DNA from: a virus
IMG/VR virus record: IMGVR_UViG_3300043419_001725
Location: 1-32,651 of that record
DNA length: 32,651 nucleotides
Direction: 5' to 3' (one strand)
Shown here: positions 6,494 through 14,817 of the stretch, piece by piece
Numbering within the stretch: the first letter of the stretch is position 1
How the letters are laid out: every line of letters starts with the position of its first letter
Program-made: the position numbers and the translations under genes
Notes under the pieces: model-generated
The model's database searches: none
Seen by the model: only the letters and a program-made list of their open reading frames with translations
What the model was told of the DNA's origin: nothing

Positions 6494-7091
6494 ACCCTTT
6501 TGATTCTAAAAGAGCATATAAAATTTTTCTTTGAGCGGTAGTTACGTCTTTGACAAAGATGAAATTACCCTTTTTCTTTTTTAAGAGGTCTTCTCTAATC
6601 AAATCAAACAATCTTTCAGCGTCATTTATATTTTTGTTACCGTACAATTTAATGTCATTTTCATTTTGTACGAACAACTTATTGTTCAGTGTGAAAATCT
6701 GACCAATCTCATTAATTCCCATTATTTCATCCAACATCTCATGATACCTGATTCTTTTTTTAAGTTGGTGGTCGTAAATTAATTCCTCTTTCCAATACGG
6801 TATCAATTCCTTAATACGGAATTTATTATCTTCAATTTTAGCTTCTATTAATCTACCGAGACTATCTTTAACATAAGTTTTTGTCGCCCATCGATTATTT
6901 GGGAAAATTAAACCTAATTCATACAATGCCTCCTGATTTCTTTTACCACTTTGTTGTTTTAAGAATCTAGGTTTTTTTTGAGTCTTGAACTCACTCCAAT
7001 AGTCGTGCACAGTTGTTCTTTTTTGACAACTGTATAAGACTTTAACTCTCTTCTTATTACAGAAAAGTACTATGGAGTATTTTTTAATCAT
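6456..7091 (-). CDS. Hypothetical protein
   Basis: 211 residues, basic, with no membrane segments. N-terminal strands (YSIVLFCNKKRVKVLYSC) are followed by an Arg/Lys-rich middle (WSEFKTQKKPRFLKQQSGKRN) and a C-terminal helical part (AERLFDLIREDLLKKKKGNF). The basic patches may bind nucleic acid, but I do not recognise the family. It overlaps the end of the upstream small gene by 4 bases and converges on the plus-strand gene ending at 6493. Confidence 0.65.
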   Translation of the reverse strand: MIKKYSIVLFCNKKRVKVLYSCQKRTTVHDYWSEFKTQKKPRFLKQQSGKRNQEALYELGLIFPNNRWATKTYVKDSLGRLIEAKIEDNKFRIKELIPYWKEELIYDHQLKKRIRYHEMLDEIMGINEIGQIFTLNNKLFVQNENDIKLYGNKNINDAERLFDLIREDLLKKKKGNFIFVKDVTTAQRKILYALLESKGFKRTELFRHYSY

Positions 7092-7255
7092 ATGATTTTG
7101 GTGATGAGACTATAAATCCCATATACTGCAAGTAAACTCCATAAAATAATGACAATATGAGCTCCTTTTTCATATCTCGCCACCATTTTTTCAATTTCTT
7201 CTTTTGTCATCGGAGTTTTACTCGACCCTTTTTGTTTACAAGTTGAACATGCCAT
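7088..7255 (-). CDS. Small CxxC membrane-anchored protein
   Basis: 55 residues from ATG 7255 (MACSTCKQKGSSKTPM). An upstream in-frame start at 7291 would add 12 residues but runs into the probable promoter. CSTC at residues 3-6 could bind metal or act in redox, and a single hydrophobic segment (HIVIILWSLLAVYGIYSLI) sits at the C-terminus. It is the first gene of a short minus-strand pair. Function unknown. Confidence 0.55.
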   Translation of the reverse strand: MACSTCKQKGSSKTPMTKEEIEKMVARYEKGAHIVIILWSLLAVYGIYSLITKII

Positions 7256-7260
7256 AATGA

Positions 7261-7291
7261 TAAATTTACGTATAATATAACTATTAATCAA
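7261..7291 (-). promoter_or_regulatory. Possible Bacteroidetes-type promoter (TTG-N20-TAAATTTA)
   Basis: On the minus strand TTG (7291-7289) is followed after 20 bases by TAAATTTA (7268-7261), one mismatch from the Bacteroidetes -7 consensus TAnnTTTG. Transcription would begin at or near ATG 7255, implying a leaderless or very short-leader mRNA. In AT-rich DNA this match could be chance. Confidence 0.25.
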
Positions 7292-7397
7292 TGGGAAATC
7301 TGACCACCCAATAAAACTTTCGTTATGATTTCTTTTTTTGAAATATTTTGTTTATATTTTTCATAGTTCAACTATTAACACAAGAATTTTATAAGAA

Positions 7398-8282
7398 ATG
7401 ATTTCATACATTGGAGGTAAAGCACGTATTGGTAAATGGATAGTTCCATTCATCCCTAAAGACATTGAAACATACGTTGAGGGGTTCTCAGGTATGTTTT
7501 GGGTATTTTTTAATATGGATTTAAAGGACTACCCTAACCTAAAAACCGTGGTATATAATGACTACAACAAACTAAATGCAAACCTTTTCCGTTGTTCTAA
7601 ACAGTATGATAGGATGATTGAGGAATTGGCAAAGTATCCATGTCAACAATTGGGTGTGGAGGACACACCACCTGAGTATGAAAAGATGTTTAGAGAATTT
7701 CAAAAAGAAGTATTCAACCCGGATTTAGTTATTGGGGATTTACCTAATTTTGACATCGCAGCAAAGTATGTATATGTCCTAACTCAGGTATTTTCTGGTT
7801 CTAAACCAGAAACATCATCATACACGGACTATAAAGGTAAGTATAGGTGTAAGGTTCTTATTTTTATGGATAAATTGAGACATCCCGAATACAGAGCACA
7901 CTTAGAAAAAATAACTTTTGTTGAAAGTATGGACTTCCAAGAGGTTGTTGAGAAATACGATTCCCCAACCACATACTTTTATATGGACCCACCGTATTTT
8001 AGTACTGAAAACTATTATTCAAATCACATCTTCAGTAGAGAAACTCACGAAAGATTGGCCAAAACTTTAAAAAAGATTAAAGGTAAATTCAGTCTGTCTT
8101 ATTATGATTTCCCACAACTATCCCAATGGTTTCCTGAGTTACCAATGGGTAACAATAACCAAATTCTAATGTTTGGTGAGCCACAATATAAATGGGAACG
8201 TAAAGCGTTTAAGAAAGCAGCAGCTGCTAAGAAAGACGGAACCCAAAATGAGGGTATCGAATTGTTAATTATGAACTATTAA
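7398..8282 (+). CDS. D12-class (Dam-like) DNA N6-adenine methyltransferase
   Basis: 294 residues. MISYIGGKARIGKWIVPFIP matches the N-terminal SAM-binding start of the MT-D12 family (YxGGK...), followed by the motif I-like EGFSG (28-32). The catalytic motif IV DPPY is at 197-200 (YFYMDPPYF). Order I then IV fits the alpha class. It transfers methyl from SAM to adenine N6 in DNA. No restriction endonuclease is adjacent, so it is an orphan, probably protecting phage DNA from host nucleases or marking it. It begins a plus-strand unit after a ~140-base divergent intergenic region and is followed 3 bases later by a small hypothetical. Target site not deducible. Confidence 0.88.
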   Translation: MISYIGGKARIGKWIVPFIPKDIETYVEGFSGMFWVFFNMDLKDYPNLKTVVYNDYNKLNANLFRCSKQYDRMIEELAKYPCQQLGVEDTPPEYEKMFREFQKEVFNPDLVIGDLPNFDIAAKYVYVLTQVFSGSKPETSSYTDYKGKYRCKVLIFMDKLRHPEYRAHLEKITFVESMDFQEVVEKYDSPTTYFYMDPPYFSTENYYSNHIFSRETHERLAKTLKKIKGKFSLSYYDFPQLSQWFPELPMGNNNQILMFGEPQYKWERKAFKKAAAAKKDGTQNEGIELLIMNY

Positions 8283-8285
8283 AAA

Positions 8286-8579
8286 ATGTCCTTCTCACCT
8301 GAGGTATTAATTTATTTACAGACATTAAAAAATTATTTCGAGAATAATGAAGAAGCTCGAAGTTACTTCTTATCTAAAGTAGATGAAGAGGAGTTTTTTA
8401 GATTGGTAGGAGAAACCGCAGAACTTAATTTACAAAAAAACGCAGAACCACAACTAACAAAAGAACAACTTGAATTTTTAAGAGTATCTTTAATGGTTTT
8501 TAAAATGGTTGAGGAGGAATCCGACGACAATTTTATCTACCAATATAAACCAAAAAATATTAATTTTCATTTAAAATAA
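8286..8579 (+). CDS. Hypothetical protein
   Basis: 97 residues, acidic and probably all-helical (EVLIYLQTLKNYFENNEEARSYFL; TKEQLEFLRVSLMVFKMVEE). It lies 3 bases after the D12 methyltransferase and 1 base before the AAA+ ATPase, so it is co-transcribed with both and could be an accessory to either. Family not recognised. Confidence 0.65.
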   Translation: MSFSPEVLIYLQTLKNYFENNEEARSYFLSKVDEEEFFRLVGETAELNLQKNAEPQLTKEQLEFLRVSLMVFKMVEEESDDNFIYQYKPKNINFHLK

Positions 8580-8580
8580 C

Positions 8581-9654
8581 ATGGCAAAAAAGACACCAAC
8601 CGATTACCTTATTTACGAAACCTCTTATGGTTCCGATATTCCAATTGAACAAATGTATGTACATACATTCGATGCGTTACCTTCCAAATATGTTGAATCT
8701 AAAAAATATAGTTTGAACATTCTTAATTGGTTTTTTGAAGATGGATACGTACTTCAATGTGAATTGACTCAAACCAGTCGAAGATATGAGAAACCGGTAA
8801 CGTATCTTTACTTATTGAACAAAAAGAAACATACTGCGGTTCAGTTACAAAGTTCACATGAAAAAAATGAGAACTATTACAGTGTAACATTTTACTATAA
8901 TGTAGAACATGGTTCCTTTGCGTCTAATTTTAATTTAGAAGAGTTGAACAAGTATGTTGTTGTATTGAAAAAAAGTGGGATTAATCTTGTAAAAGTCGAA
9001 ATGGGTCACTTAGATACTGAAGAGTATGAATTAAATGTACCAGATATCGATTTAGGACTTAATTACGGGTCTGAATTTGAAAAGATACATAATCTTATCA
9101 TTAAACGATTAAACTCCCCTAATGACAAAGGAATCGTCCTTTTCCATGGTGACCCGGGTACAGGTAAGACTTCATATTTGAAATACCTAACTCGTTTGAT
9201 TACAGATAAGGAAATTTTATTCATCCCACCATCAATGGCAGAGTCTTTATCCGAACCTTCAATCATACCATTCTTGATGGAACACAAAAACTCAATCTTA
9301 ATCATTGAAGATGCGGAAAGAGTAATTGCGGACCGTGAAGGGAACGGGTCATCCGCCGGTGTTTCTAATATCCTCAACCTAACCGATGGTATTCTTGGGG
9401 ATTGTTTAAACATTCAGATTGTTGCAACATTCAACATGAAGAGAGAGAAAATCGACCAAGCATTACTTCGTAAGGGTCGATTAATCGCGGAACATAAGTT
9501 TACAGCGTTGTCCGTTGACGAATCAAACAAACTTTTAAAAAGTCTTGGTAAAGAAAAAACGGTTGACAAACCGACAACTCTTGCCGATATTTACAATATA
9601 GATGAAGAAATCTATAAAACAGAAAATAAAACAAACATAGGATTTAAAAATTAA
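8581..9654 (+). CDS. AAA+ ATPase
   Basis: 357 residues. The N-terminal ~165 residues are a separate domain of unknown type. The ATPase core follows: Walker A GDPGTGKT at 190-197, Walker B ILIIEDAE at ~239-246, sensor 1 Asn in VATFN (~285), and an arginine-finger-like LLRKGRL (R300). The spacing resembles the classic AAA family used for remodelling or unfolding (BCS1-like or other single-ring ATPases) rather than a helicase loader. It sits between a small acidic protein and thioredoxin. In large phages such single AAA proteins are common but rarely characterised; the substrate cannot be told from sequence. Confidence 0.85.
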   Translation: MAKKTPTDYLIYETSYGSDIPIEQMYVHTFDALPSKYVESKKYSLNILNWFFEDGYVLQCELTQTSRRYEKPVTYLYLLNKKKHTAVQLQSSHEKNENYYSVTFYYNVEHGSFASNFNLEELNKYVVVLKKSGINLVKVEMGHLDTEEYELNVPDIDLGLNYGSEFEKIHNLIIKRLNSPNDKGIVLFHGDPGTGKTSYLKYLTRLITDKEILFIPPSMAESLSEPSIIPFLMEHKNSILIIEDAERVIADREGNGSSAGVSNILNLTDGILGDCLNIQIVATFNMKREKIDQALLRKGRLIAEHKFTALSVDESNKLLKSLGKEKTVDKPTTLADIYNIDEEIYKTENKTNIGFKN

Positions 9655-9657
9655 AAA

Positions 9658-9975
9658 ATGGAATTAATTACATCACAAGAATTAGAAGAAATGAAGTCTA
9701 AAGGAGAAAAATTATTAGTAGACTTCTATGCATCATGGTGCGGGCCATGTAAAATGTTAATCCCGAGATTAGAATTATTAGAAACTCAGTATCCTGATGT
9801 TAAGTTTGTGAAACTTGATGTTGACCAAAATAGAGATTTTGCAACAAAAATGGGATTACGTTCAGTCCCAACAGTTCAAATCTTTAATGGTGAAACATTA
9901 ATCACAACATCTTCGGGTGTACAACCTGATAATTTTTACAAAGATTACCTTTCAAAACTTGATAAACATGAGTAA
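9658..9975 (+). CDS. trxA: Thioredoxin
   Basis: 105 residues, standard thioredoxin length. Active site WCGPC with C28 and C31 following VDFYAS. The cis-proline region RSVPTVQIFNG is present, and the C-terminal helix ends NFYKDYLSKLDK. Cytoplasmic disulfide reductase; in phages it typically supplies electrons to ribonucleotide reductase or acts as a polymerase factor. Starts 3 bases after the AAA+ gene. Its stop overlaps the glutaredoxin start in ATGAGTAA, so the two redox proteins are translationally coupled. Confidence 0.93.
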   Translation: MELITSQELEEMKSKGEKLLVDFYASWCGPCKMLIPRLELLETQYPDVKFVKLDVDQNRDFATKMGLRSVPTVQIFNGETLITTSSGVQPDNFYKDYLSKLDKHE

Positions 9976-10258
9976 ACAACTAGTAATTTTCACACTCGAG
10001 GGGTGTGGTCACTGCAAAGAATTAAAAACATTGGTAAATAAGGAATCAATTCCGTTTACTGAAATTGAAGTGAGTAGAAACAAAGAGTTATGGAATAAAA
10101 TTGTTGACCAAACAAAAAACGAATATCTTCCTGCGTTTTTTATTAAAACGGACGGGACTGATAGTGGACCAATTTACTGTCCCGAAAGAGATTTTAGTGG
10201 TACAGAAGAAGCGGTCAATATAATTAAGAGTCACATTAAAATAGAAAAAGAGGGTTAA
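9968..10258 (+). CDS. Glutaredoxin-like protein
   Basis: 96 residues from ATG 9968, chosen because it overlaps the thioredoxin stop (ATGAGTAA). Residues 4-16 read QLVIFTLEGCGHC: a beta strand followed by a CxxC active site, C13-GH-C16. A cis-Pro follows in LPAFFI, and the C-terminal helix is EEAVNIIKSHI. Likely a dithiol glutaredoxin or a thioredoxin-fold reductase. The CGHC pair is like protein disulfide isomerases, while size and fold pattern fit glutaredoxin. It probably works with the adjacent thioredoxin in deoxynucleotide synthesis. Confidence 0.82.
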   Translation: MSKQLVIFTLEGCGHCKELKTLVNKESIPFTEIEVSRNKELWNKIVDQTKNEYLPAFFIKTDGTDSGPIYCPERDFSGTEEAVNIIKSHIKIEKEG

Positions 10259-10269
10259 ACCCTCTTTTT
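10245..10269. terminator. Bidirectional intrinsic terminator
   Basis: AAAAAGAGGGTT (10245-10256) and AACCCTCTTTTT (10258-10269) are perfect 12-base complements. The practical hairpin has a ~10-bp stem and a short TTAAA loop. It is followed by a T-run on the plus strand and, because of the A-rich left arm, by a T-run on the minus strand. It lies exactly between the convergent glutaredoxin and epimerase genes, spanning the glutaredoxin stop. Confidence 0.88.
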
Positions 10270-11334
10270 TTATTTATTGACCATACTATTAATCCACTTA
10301 TAGGTTTTTTCAATCCCATTATAAAGTGGTTCACTAACAGACCAACCTACCTTTTCTAAATATAATTTATTGTCAGAGTTTCGTCCTCTAACACCTACAG
10401 GACATTTGAATCCATATTTTTCTTTAAACTCTTCACCGGCAATATTCTTAATGTACATTTCTTTACCTGAAATATCAATCGCCATTTGTGCTAGTTCATT
10501 AATACTAACTTTTTCTTCTGAACCAATGTTAACAGGACCTAAGAAATTATCTTGAGCCATGAATTTAAGTACTGCTTCAACACACTCATCAATATAAAGG
10601 AATGAACGAGTTTGTTGTCCATCACCCCATACTTCCATTTCACCACCATCTAAAGATTCTGCAACTTTTCTACACATTGCGGCCGGTGCCTTTTCTTTAC
10701 CACCTTTCCATGTACCATAAGGTCCAAAGATATTATGGAAACGAGCAACACGAACATCCAAACCGTAGTTACGATTAAATGCTAAGAATAGTCTTTCACT
10801 GAATAATTTTTCCCACCCATATTCCGAATCAGGATTTGCGGGATAAGCTGAACTCTCTTCACAATTAGGGTTATTAGGGTCTAATTGATTGTGTTCCGGA
10901 TACATACAAGCTGAAGATGAGTAGAACACTTTTTTAACACCTGTTTTTACTGCTTCGTGTGCAACATTTAAATTAATCATTGCGGAATTGTGCATAACAT
11001 TTGCATCGTTCTCTCCTGTAAAGATATAACCAGCACCACCCATATCCGCAGCCAATTGGTAAACCTCATCGAAAGCGACTTCTTCACTATATGGTTGTTT
11101 ATGATATGAGAATGGAATTGTTGCCCCATTATGTGTCTCTAATCTCATCACAGATTTAACATTTTGTGGGTCACGTAAATCGTAAACCAAAAATTCATTA
11201 CACATTTCATCAGGTGTAAAGTACTCGTGATTTTTAATGTCAACAACACGTACCCAATTACCTTCTTCTTTTAATCTTTTTGCTAAGTGACCACCAATAA
11301 AACCGCCACCGCCTAATACTAATATTTTTTTCAT
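10270..11334 (-). CDS. GDP-mannose 3,5-epimerase (GME-type SDR)
   Basis: 354 residues. Rossmann start ILVLGGGGFIGGHLAKRL; then LAADMGGAGYI, catalytic C143 in SSSACMYPE, the SDR Y172-x3-K176 pair, GPYGTWKGGKEKAPAAMCRK with the second acid/base lysine (K215), GDGQQTRSFLYIDE, and GVRGRNSDN near the end. These blocks match plant/bacterial GDP-mannose 3,5-epimerase far better than generic UDP-sugar epimerases. The family converts GDP-D-mannose to GDP-L-galactose or GDP-L-gulose. It is the last gene of the minus-strand glycan block, one base from its neighbour, and ends at the bidirectional terminator. All expected catalytic residues appear intact. Confidence 0.88.
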   Translation of the reverse strand: MKKILVLGGGGFIGGHLAKRLKEEGNWVRVVDIKNHEYFTPDEMCNEFLVYDLRDPQNVKSVMRLETHNGATIPFSYHKQPYSEEVAFDEVYQLAADMGGAGYIFTGENDANVMHNSAMINLNVAHEAVKTGVKKVFYSSSACMYPEHNQLDPNNPNCEESSAYPANPDSEYGWEKLFSERLFLAFNRNYGLDVRVARFHNIFGPYGTWKGGKEKAPAAMCRKVAESLDGGEMEVWGDGQQTRSFLYIDECVEAVLKFMAQDNFLGPVNIGSEEKVSINELAQMAIDISGKEMYIKNIAGEEFKEKYGFKCPVGVRGRNSDNKLYLEKVGWSVSEPLYNGIEKTYKWINSMVNK

Positions 11335-11335
11335 T

Positions 11336-11971
11336 TTACCAATTTTTTGATATTTCGTTTATGTTATATTCAACACCTACCTTATAAAATATACTATTAC
11401 AACTCATTCTATCTGAAAACCATGGAGTAATTTCATCTTCATTAAAGTATTTTTTGTTTATCCACCAATCTTCGTAGAAAAATTCAGGACTTTGCCAATG
11501 TGCAACATCCGAACAAAGTAACGTATAACCGTGTCTTTTCAACATTTCTCTTTGTGGTTCTTTTTCATTTCTCACGTACTGTTCACCAAGATATGAATCA
11601 TGTTCAATGGTGATAATTTTAAACTCATAGTCAGTTAATAAAACCTTTTCTAATAGTTTATATCTGTCACCAACTTTCTCCATATCTAAAGACAAATAAT
11701 CGATGGTTTTATTTGAGTAATGTTCAGAAAGAAAAGAATTGAAATCGATATTAAAACAATCTTGTTGTAAAAATGGTGTCTTTCTATTTTTCCATTCCTC
11801 TGAATAATCGATAATATCTACCGAAACTCCATCCCACCCATTTAATTCAAGTAAGTAAGTATTGTTTATTTTTTTAGGTAGATAACAACCTAAATCTAAA
11901 AATTTTTTATCACCACCTTTTAATAGACTGGCAACAAATAAATCTTGTCCACACTGTGAATATGATTCCAT
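11336..11971 (-). CDS. FkbM-like SAM-dependent methyltransferase
   Basis: 211 residues from ATG 11971, which leaves one base from the upstream gene; an earlier in-frame ATG at 12007 lies inside that gene. ESYSQCGQDLFVASLL followed by KKFLDLGCY...NNTYLLELNGWDGVSVDI is the SAM-binding pattern of FkbM-type enzymes (SqxgQD, vDlGay..sNT..LE..gW.G). YLSLDMEKVG matches the motif IV region (iDfLslDvEG), with the Gly position altered. Likely O-methylates a sugar in the glycan made by this cluster. The next gene upstream is a second, more typical FkbM protein. Confidence 0.68.
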   Translation of the reverse strand: MESYSQCGQDLFVASLLKGGDKKFLDLGCYLPKKINNTYLLELNGWDGVSVDIIDYSEEWKNRKTPFLQQDCFNIDFNSFLSEHYSNKTIDYLSLDMEKVGDRYKLLEKVLLTDYEFKIITIEHDSYLGEQYVRNEKEPQREMLKRHGYTLLCSDVAHWQSPEFFYEDWWINKKYFNEDEITPWFSDRMSCNSIFYKVGVEYNINEISKNW

Positions 11972-11972
11972 T

Positions 11973-12566
11973 TTAATAATTTTTAAGTTTCCAATTTTCC
12001 CAAACAAATGGAAATTTCCACGATGGGTAATGTGTTTTAGAAAGGTCCGATGCTAGTTGTTCATATTCTTCCCTTTTATCCACCCAATCAAATAAATGAA
12101 ACTGTACTTGTAAGTTTTTTACTTTACCAATATTACCAGTCTCAATTAAGTTTCTTATGATGTTATATTCAGCACCTTCCACGTTGATTTTCATTAAATC
12201 AATTTCTTCTTCATTAATCAATTCAAAAATTTTACTTGCAGGAATTGATTGAGATTCAAATTTTGGTTCATAATACATTGAAGACTCACCCTCAACAGTA
12301 CCAAAAGTCAAAACCTCTTCTCTGTCTGCAACTGCGGTACAGAATGTATTATATCCCTTTGTTCTTAGTTCGTTACAAAATTCAGGTACCACTTCAAAAC
12401 AATACATTTTTGGTTGGTATCTTTCTCTAATTATTTTAGCCCAATTACCATGTCTGGCACCTAAGTCAACAACTACTGAATTGTTGTTTAAAAGATAATT
12501 GAATCGTAGTGTTCTGTCGGCATCTAATCTGTCGAACTCACTACCGTCTGATGGTTTTATTTTCAT
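11973..12566 (-). CDS. FkbM family methyltransferase
   Basis: 197 residues. SAM motif VVVDLGARHGNWAKI at 31-45; acidic loop motif MYCFEVVPEF; and the FkbM signature DLMKINVEGAEYNIIRNL (~132-149). The family methylates hydroxyl groups of sugars or polyketides. It is in the glycan operon, six bases downstream of the nucleotide-sugar dehydrogenase gene, so it probably decorates a sugar residue of the product. Complete and of normal length. Confidence 0.85.
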   Translation of the reverse strand: MKIKPSDGSEFDRLDADRTLRFNYLLNNNSVVVDLGARHGNWAKIIRERYQPKMYCFEVVPEFCNELRTKGYNTFCTAVADREEVLTFGTVEGESSMYYEPKFESQSIPASKIFELINEEEIDLMKINVEGAEYNIIRNLIETGNIGKVKNLQVQFHLFDWVDKREEYEQLASDLSKTHYPSWKFPFVWENWKLKNY

Positions 12567-12572
12567 TTTACT

Positions 12573-13772
12573 TTATCCCCAAGGATTGATTATTACTTTA
12601 TTTTTACCAATTTCAGGTAAATCTTTCACGTCGTGCGTGATTACTAAAATATCACAATCTTTTAAGAATAAATCAAGTCTATTTGTGTATTCGGATATAA
12701 TTAATTTATCATAAAACACCACATCATAACCTTCACTGAGTAACCTTTCATAAAGAATATTACCGGGTGATTCTGTTGTTACATATGTGTTTGGTTTAAA
12801 CGATAAACCATAGATACCAATCTTCTTCTTGGTATATTTTTTAACCTTATTATAAAGTAATGTGTTTTGATTTTCGTTGATTTCTTGAGTGGCTTTAATG
12901 TGGACCGCATCTAAACCAATATTCTCCGACATTTTAATAAATGCCCAAGTGTCTCTTGGAAAACAGGTACCACCAAAAGATAAACCACTTTTAATATAGT
13001 AAGGTGAAATCCTTTTATCATACCCTAACGCCTTGGTTATATTATGTGGATTTGCATTGAATTTTTCGGAAACGTTACCAATAAAGTTAGCAAAACTAAT
13101 TTTCATTGTAATGTAGGCATTTAAACTAACCTTAGTTATCTCCGCCTCAACCAAAGACATTCTAACAATTGGTGGATTGTTTTTTAATATTTTAGAATAG
13201 ATTTTTTCCGCAACATCTCCGTACTTAGAATCACTTTCACCCATGATAATTACATCGGGATTTTCAAAATCTTTAATTACACAACCTAACGCAACCAAAT
13301 CGGGGATATAAACAACACCAAATCCTTGATTGAGTTTCCTACCCGTACTAGATTCAATCATCTTAACAATTTCATCGTGACTACCCGGCATAACGGTTGA
13401 ACTTATAATAAACAAGAAATCTTCGTTGTTTGAGTTCTTTAGTTTTTCACATATATTATTAACCGCATCGTAGATGTATTTGTTGGAAAATTCACCCTTT
13501 TCATTTGATGGGGTATTAACCAATATAATAGCAACGTCCGTGTTGTTTACAATATTCTCAAAGTTATCTGAGTACTCAATATTTTTACGACCACCTATCA
13601 AATACTCTTTTAGGTTTGTCTCGTGAAAAGGTAGTTCGTTATTTTTAAGAGTATTAATTTTGTTAACGTCGACATCGATACCGATTATTTTTTGACCGTG
13701 TTTTCCAAATGTTGCCAATAACGGTAAACCAAGTTTACCTAAACCAATCAACGATATTTTATTTGTATTCAT
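12573..13772 (-). CDS. UDP-glucose/GDP-mannose dehydrogenase family
   Basis: 399 residues. N-terminal NAD-binding ISLIGLGKLGLPLLATF; NTP in ILVNTPSN; central helix with K214 and N218 (TKVSLNAY); catalytic C270 in GGTCFPRD with D274; C-terminal Rossmann domain KKIGIYGLSFKPNT. This four-electron NAD oxidation turns a UDP- or GDP-sugar into its uronic acid, for example UDP-glucuronate. The IPDLVALGCVI segment has Leu where UDP-glucose dehydrogenases usually have a second Glu, as in a side branch of the family, so the substrate is uncertain. Overlaps the aminotransferase gene by 14 bases. Confidence 0.88.
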   Translation of the reverse strand: MNTNKISLIGLGKLGLPLLATFGKHGQKIIGIDVDVNKINTLKNNELPFHETNLKEYLIGGRKNIEYSDNFENIVNNTDVAIILVNTPSNEKGEFSNKYIYDAVNNICEKLKNSNNEDFLFIISSTVMPGSHDEIVKMIESSTGRKLNQGFGVVYIPDLVALGCVIKDFENPDVIIMGESDSKYGDVAEKIYSKILKNNPPIVRMSLVEAEITKVSLNAYITMKISFANFIGNVSEKFNANPHNITKALGYDKRISPYYIKSGLSFGGTCFPRDTWAFIKMSENIGLDAVHIKATQEINENQNTLLYNKVKKYTKKKIGIYGLSFKPNTYVTTESPGNILYERLLSEGYDVVFYDKLIISEYTNRLDLFLKDCDILVITHDVKDLPEIGKNKVIINPWG

Positions 13773-14817
13773 TTTTATTTAAAATTGTTTTTATTATTGT
13801 TTCCATATCCTCCCATTCACCAATAGTAATCCTAATGGTATTATGTAAACCTGAAAACATACTTCTATCTCTGACCAAAATATTTTTATCCAATAATTCT
13901 TCTATAATTCTTTTACTATCATCGACTCTAATCAAAATAAAGTTTGCATCCGATTTAATAAATTCAATATCGTTATTCTCTAATATTTTTTCAAATCTAT
14001 TTCTATTCTTTATAATAGTATCGACCCTGTCCTCAATGTAAATGATGTTATCTAATGCAACCTCACCTAATTTTTGAGCGAAAGAGTTAACTTCCTTACT
14101 GTTTCTAATTTTATTTATTGAGTTAATCAATTCCTCATTTGCACATATGTAACCAAGTCTAATCGATGCTAAAGAAAACGCTTTGGAAAAAGTTCGAGTT
14201 ACAATCAAATTGCTGTAGGTGTTGACTAATTTTGAACATGATTTTTTTGAAAATTCATAATATGCTTCGTCAACAATGAATAGTTTTTCAGGATGGATAG
14301 TCAATAAACGTTCAATCACTCTAACATCCAAACAGTGACCTGTTGGATTGTTTGGATTACTAATATAAACTACATCATTATGGATTATATCATAAAAATT
14401 ATATTCATGTGGACCAAATGGACTATAGATTGCAGAATGGTTGACATTATCAGAGTAAAGTTTTATGTACGTTTCAATCTGACTATAGTTAGGGTAATAA
14501 ATTAGTACTCTGGTGTCGGTATTTAAAAATGTTGCAAAGATGTAATGTAGTGCGGAATCTGAACCGTTAAAAGTTTGTACATTTTTTGATTCAACACCAC
14601 AATAAAGACTTAATTTATTAATTAAATTTTCGTTATTAATGTTTGGGTATTCACTATAATTGATATTTGATAATGATGATGATAAAATCTCAGTGTATCT
14701 CTCGTCGTATGGTAAATTACATTCATTCCAGTCTAATTTCTTAACATCCCCACCAACAGTTCTCTTAGATGGTTTATATTCATCAATTAACTCTAATCTA
14801 TTGTTTGTTTTTATCAT
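13759..14817 (-). CDS. PLP-dependent aminotransferase (HisC-like)
   Basis: 352 residues from ATG 14817, which overlaps the upstream TGA as ATGA; an earlier ATG at 14838 lies inside that gene. Fold type I motifs are intact: SNPNNPTG (153-160), DEAYYEF with D183, the PLP Schiff-base lysine K212 in TFSKAF, and R220 in IRLGY. It is closest in pattern to histidinol-phosphate aminotransferase and threonine-phosphate decarboxylase. In a glycan cluster it may make an amino-acid- or aminoalcohol-derived decoration rather than histidine, since no other his gene is present. Cytoplasmic. Confidence 0.85.
   Translation of the reverse strand: MIKTNNRLELIDEYKPSKRTVGGDVKKLDWNECNLPYDERYTEILSSSLSNINYSEYPNINNENLINKLSLYCGVESKNVQTFNGSDSALHYIFATFLNTDTRVLIYYPNYSQIETYIKLYSDNVNHSAIYSPFGPHEYNFYDIIHNDVVYISNPNNPTGHCLDVRVIERLLTIHPEKLFIVDEAYYEFSKKSCSKLVNTYSNLIVTRTFSKAFSLASIRLGYICANEELINSINKIRNSKEVNSFAQKLGEVALDNIIYIEDRVDTIIKNRNRFEKILENNDIEFIKSDANFILIRVDDSKRIIEELLDKNILVRDRSMFSGLHNTIRITIGEWEDMETIIKTILNKNEYK

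Noticed and set aside
7292-7397. Promoter for the D12 methyltransferase
   Set aside because: The gap has TTTTTTTG and TATTTTTC pieces, but no pair at the right spacing with a proper TAnnTTTG box, so no promoter is called.
9063-9413. 116-codon minus-strand ORF opposite the AAA+ ATPase
   Set aside because: Antisense to a well-conserved Walker A/B domain; composition is a shadow of that gene.
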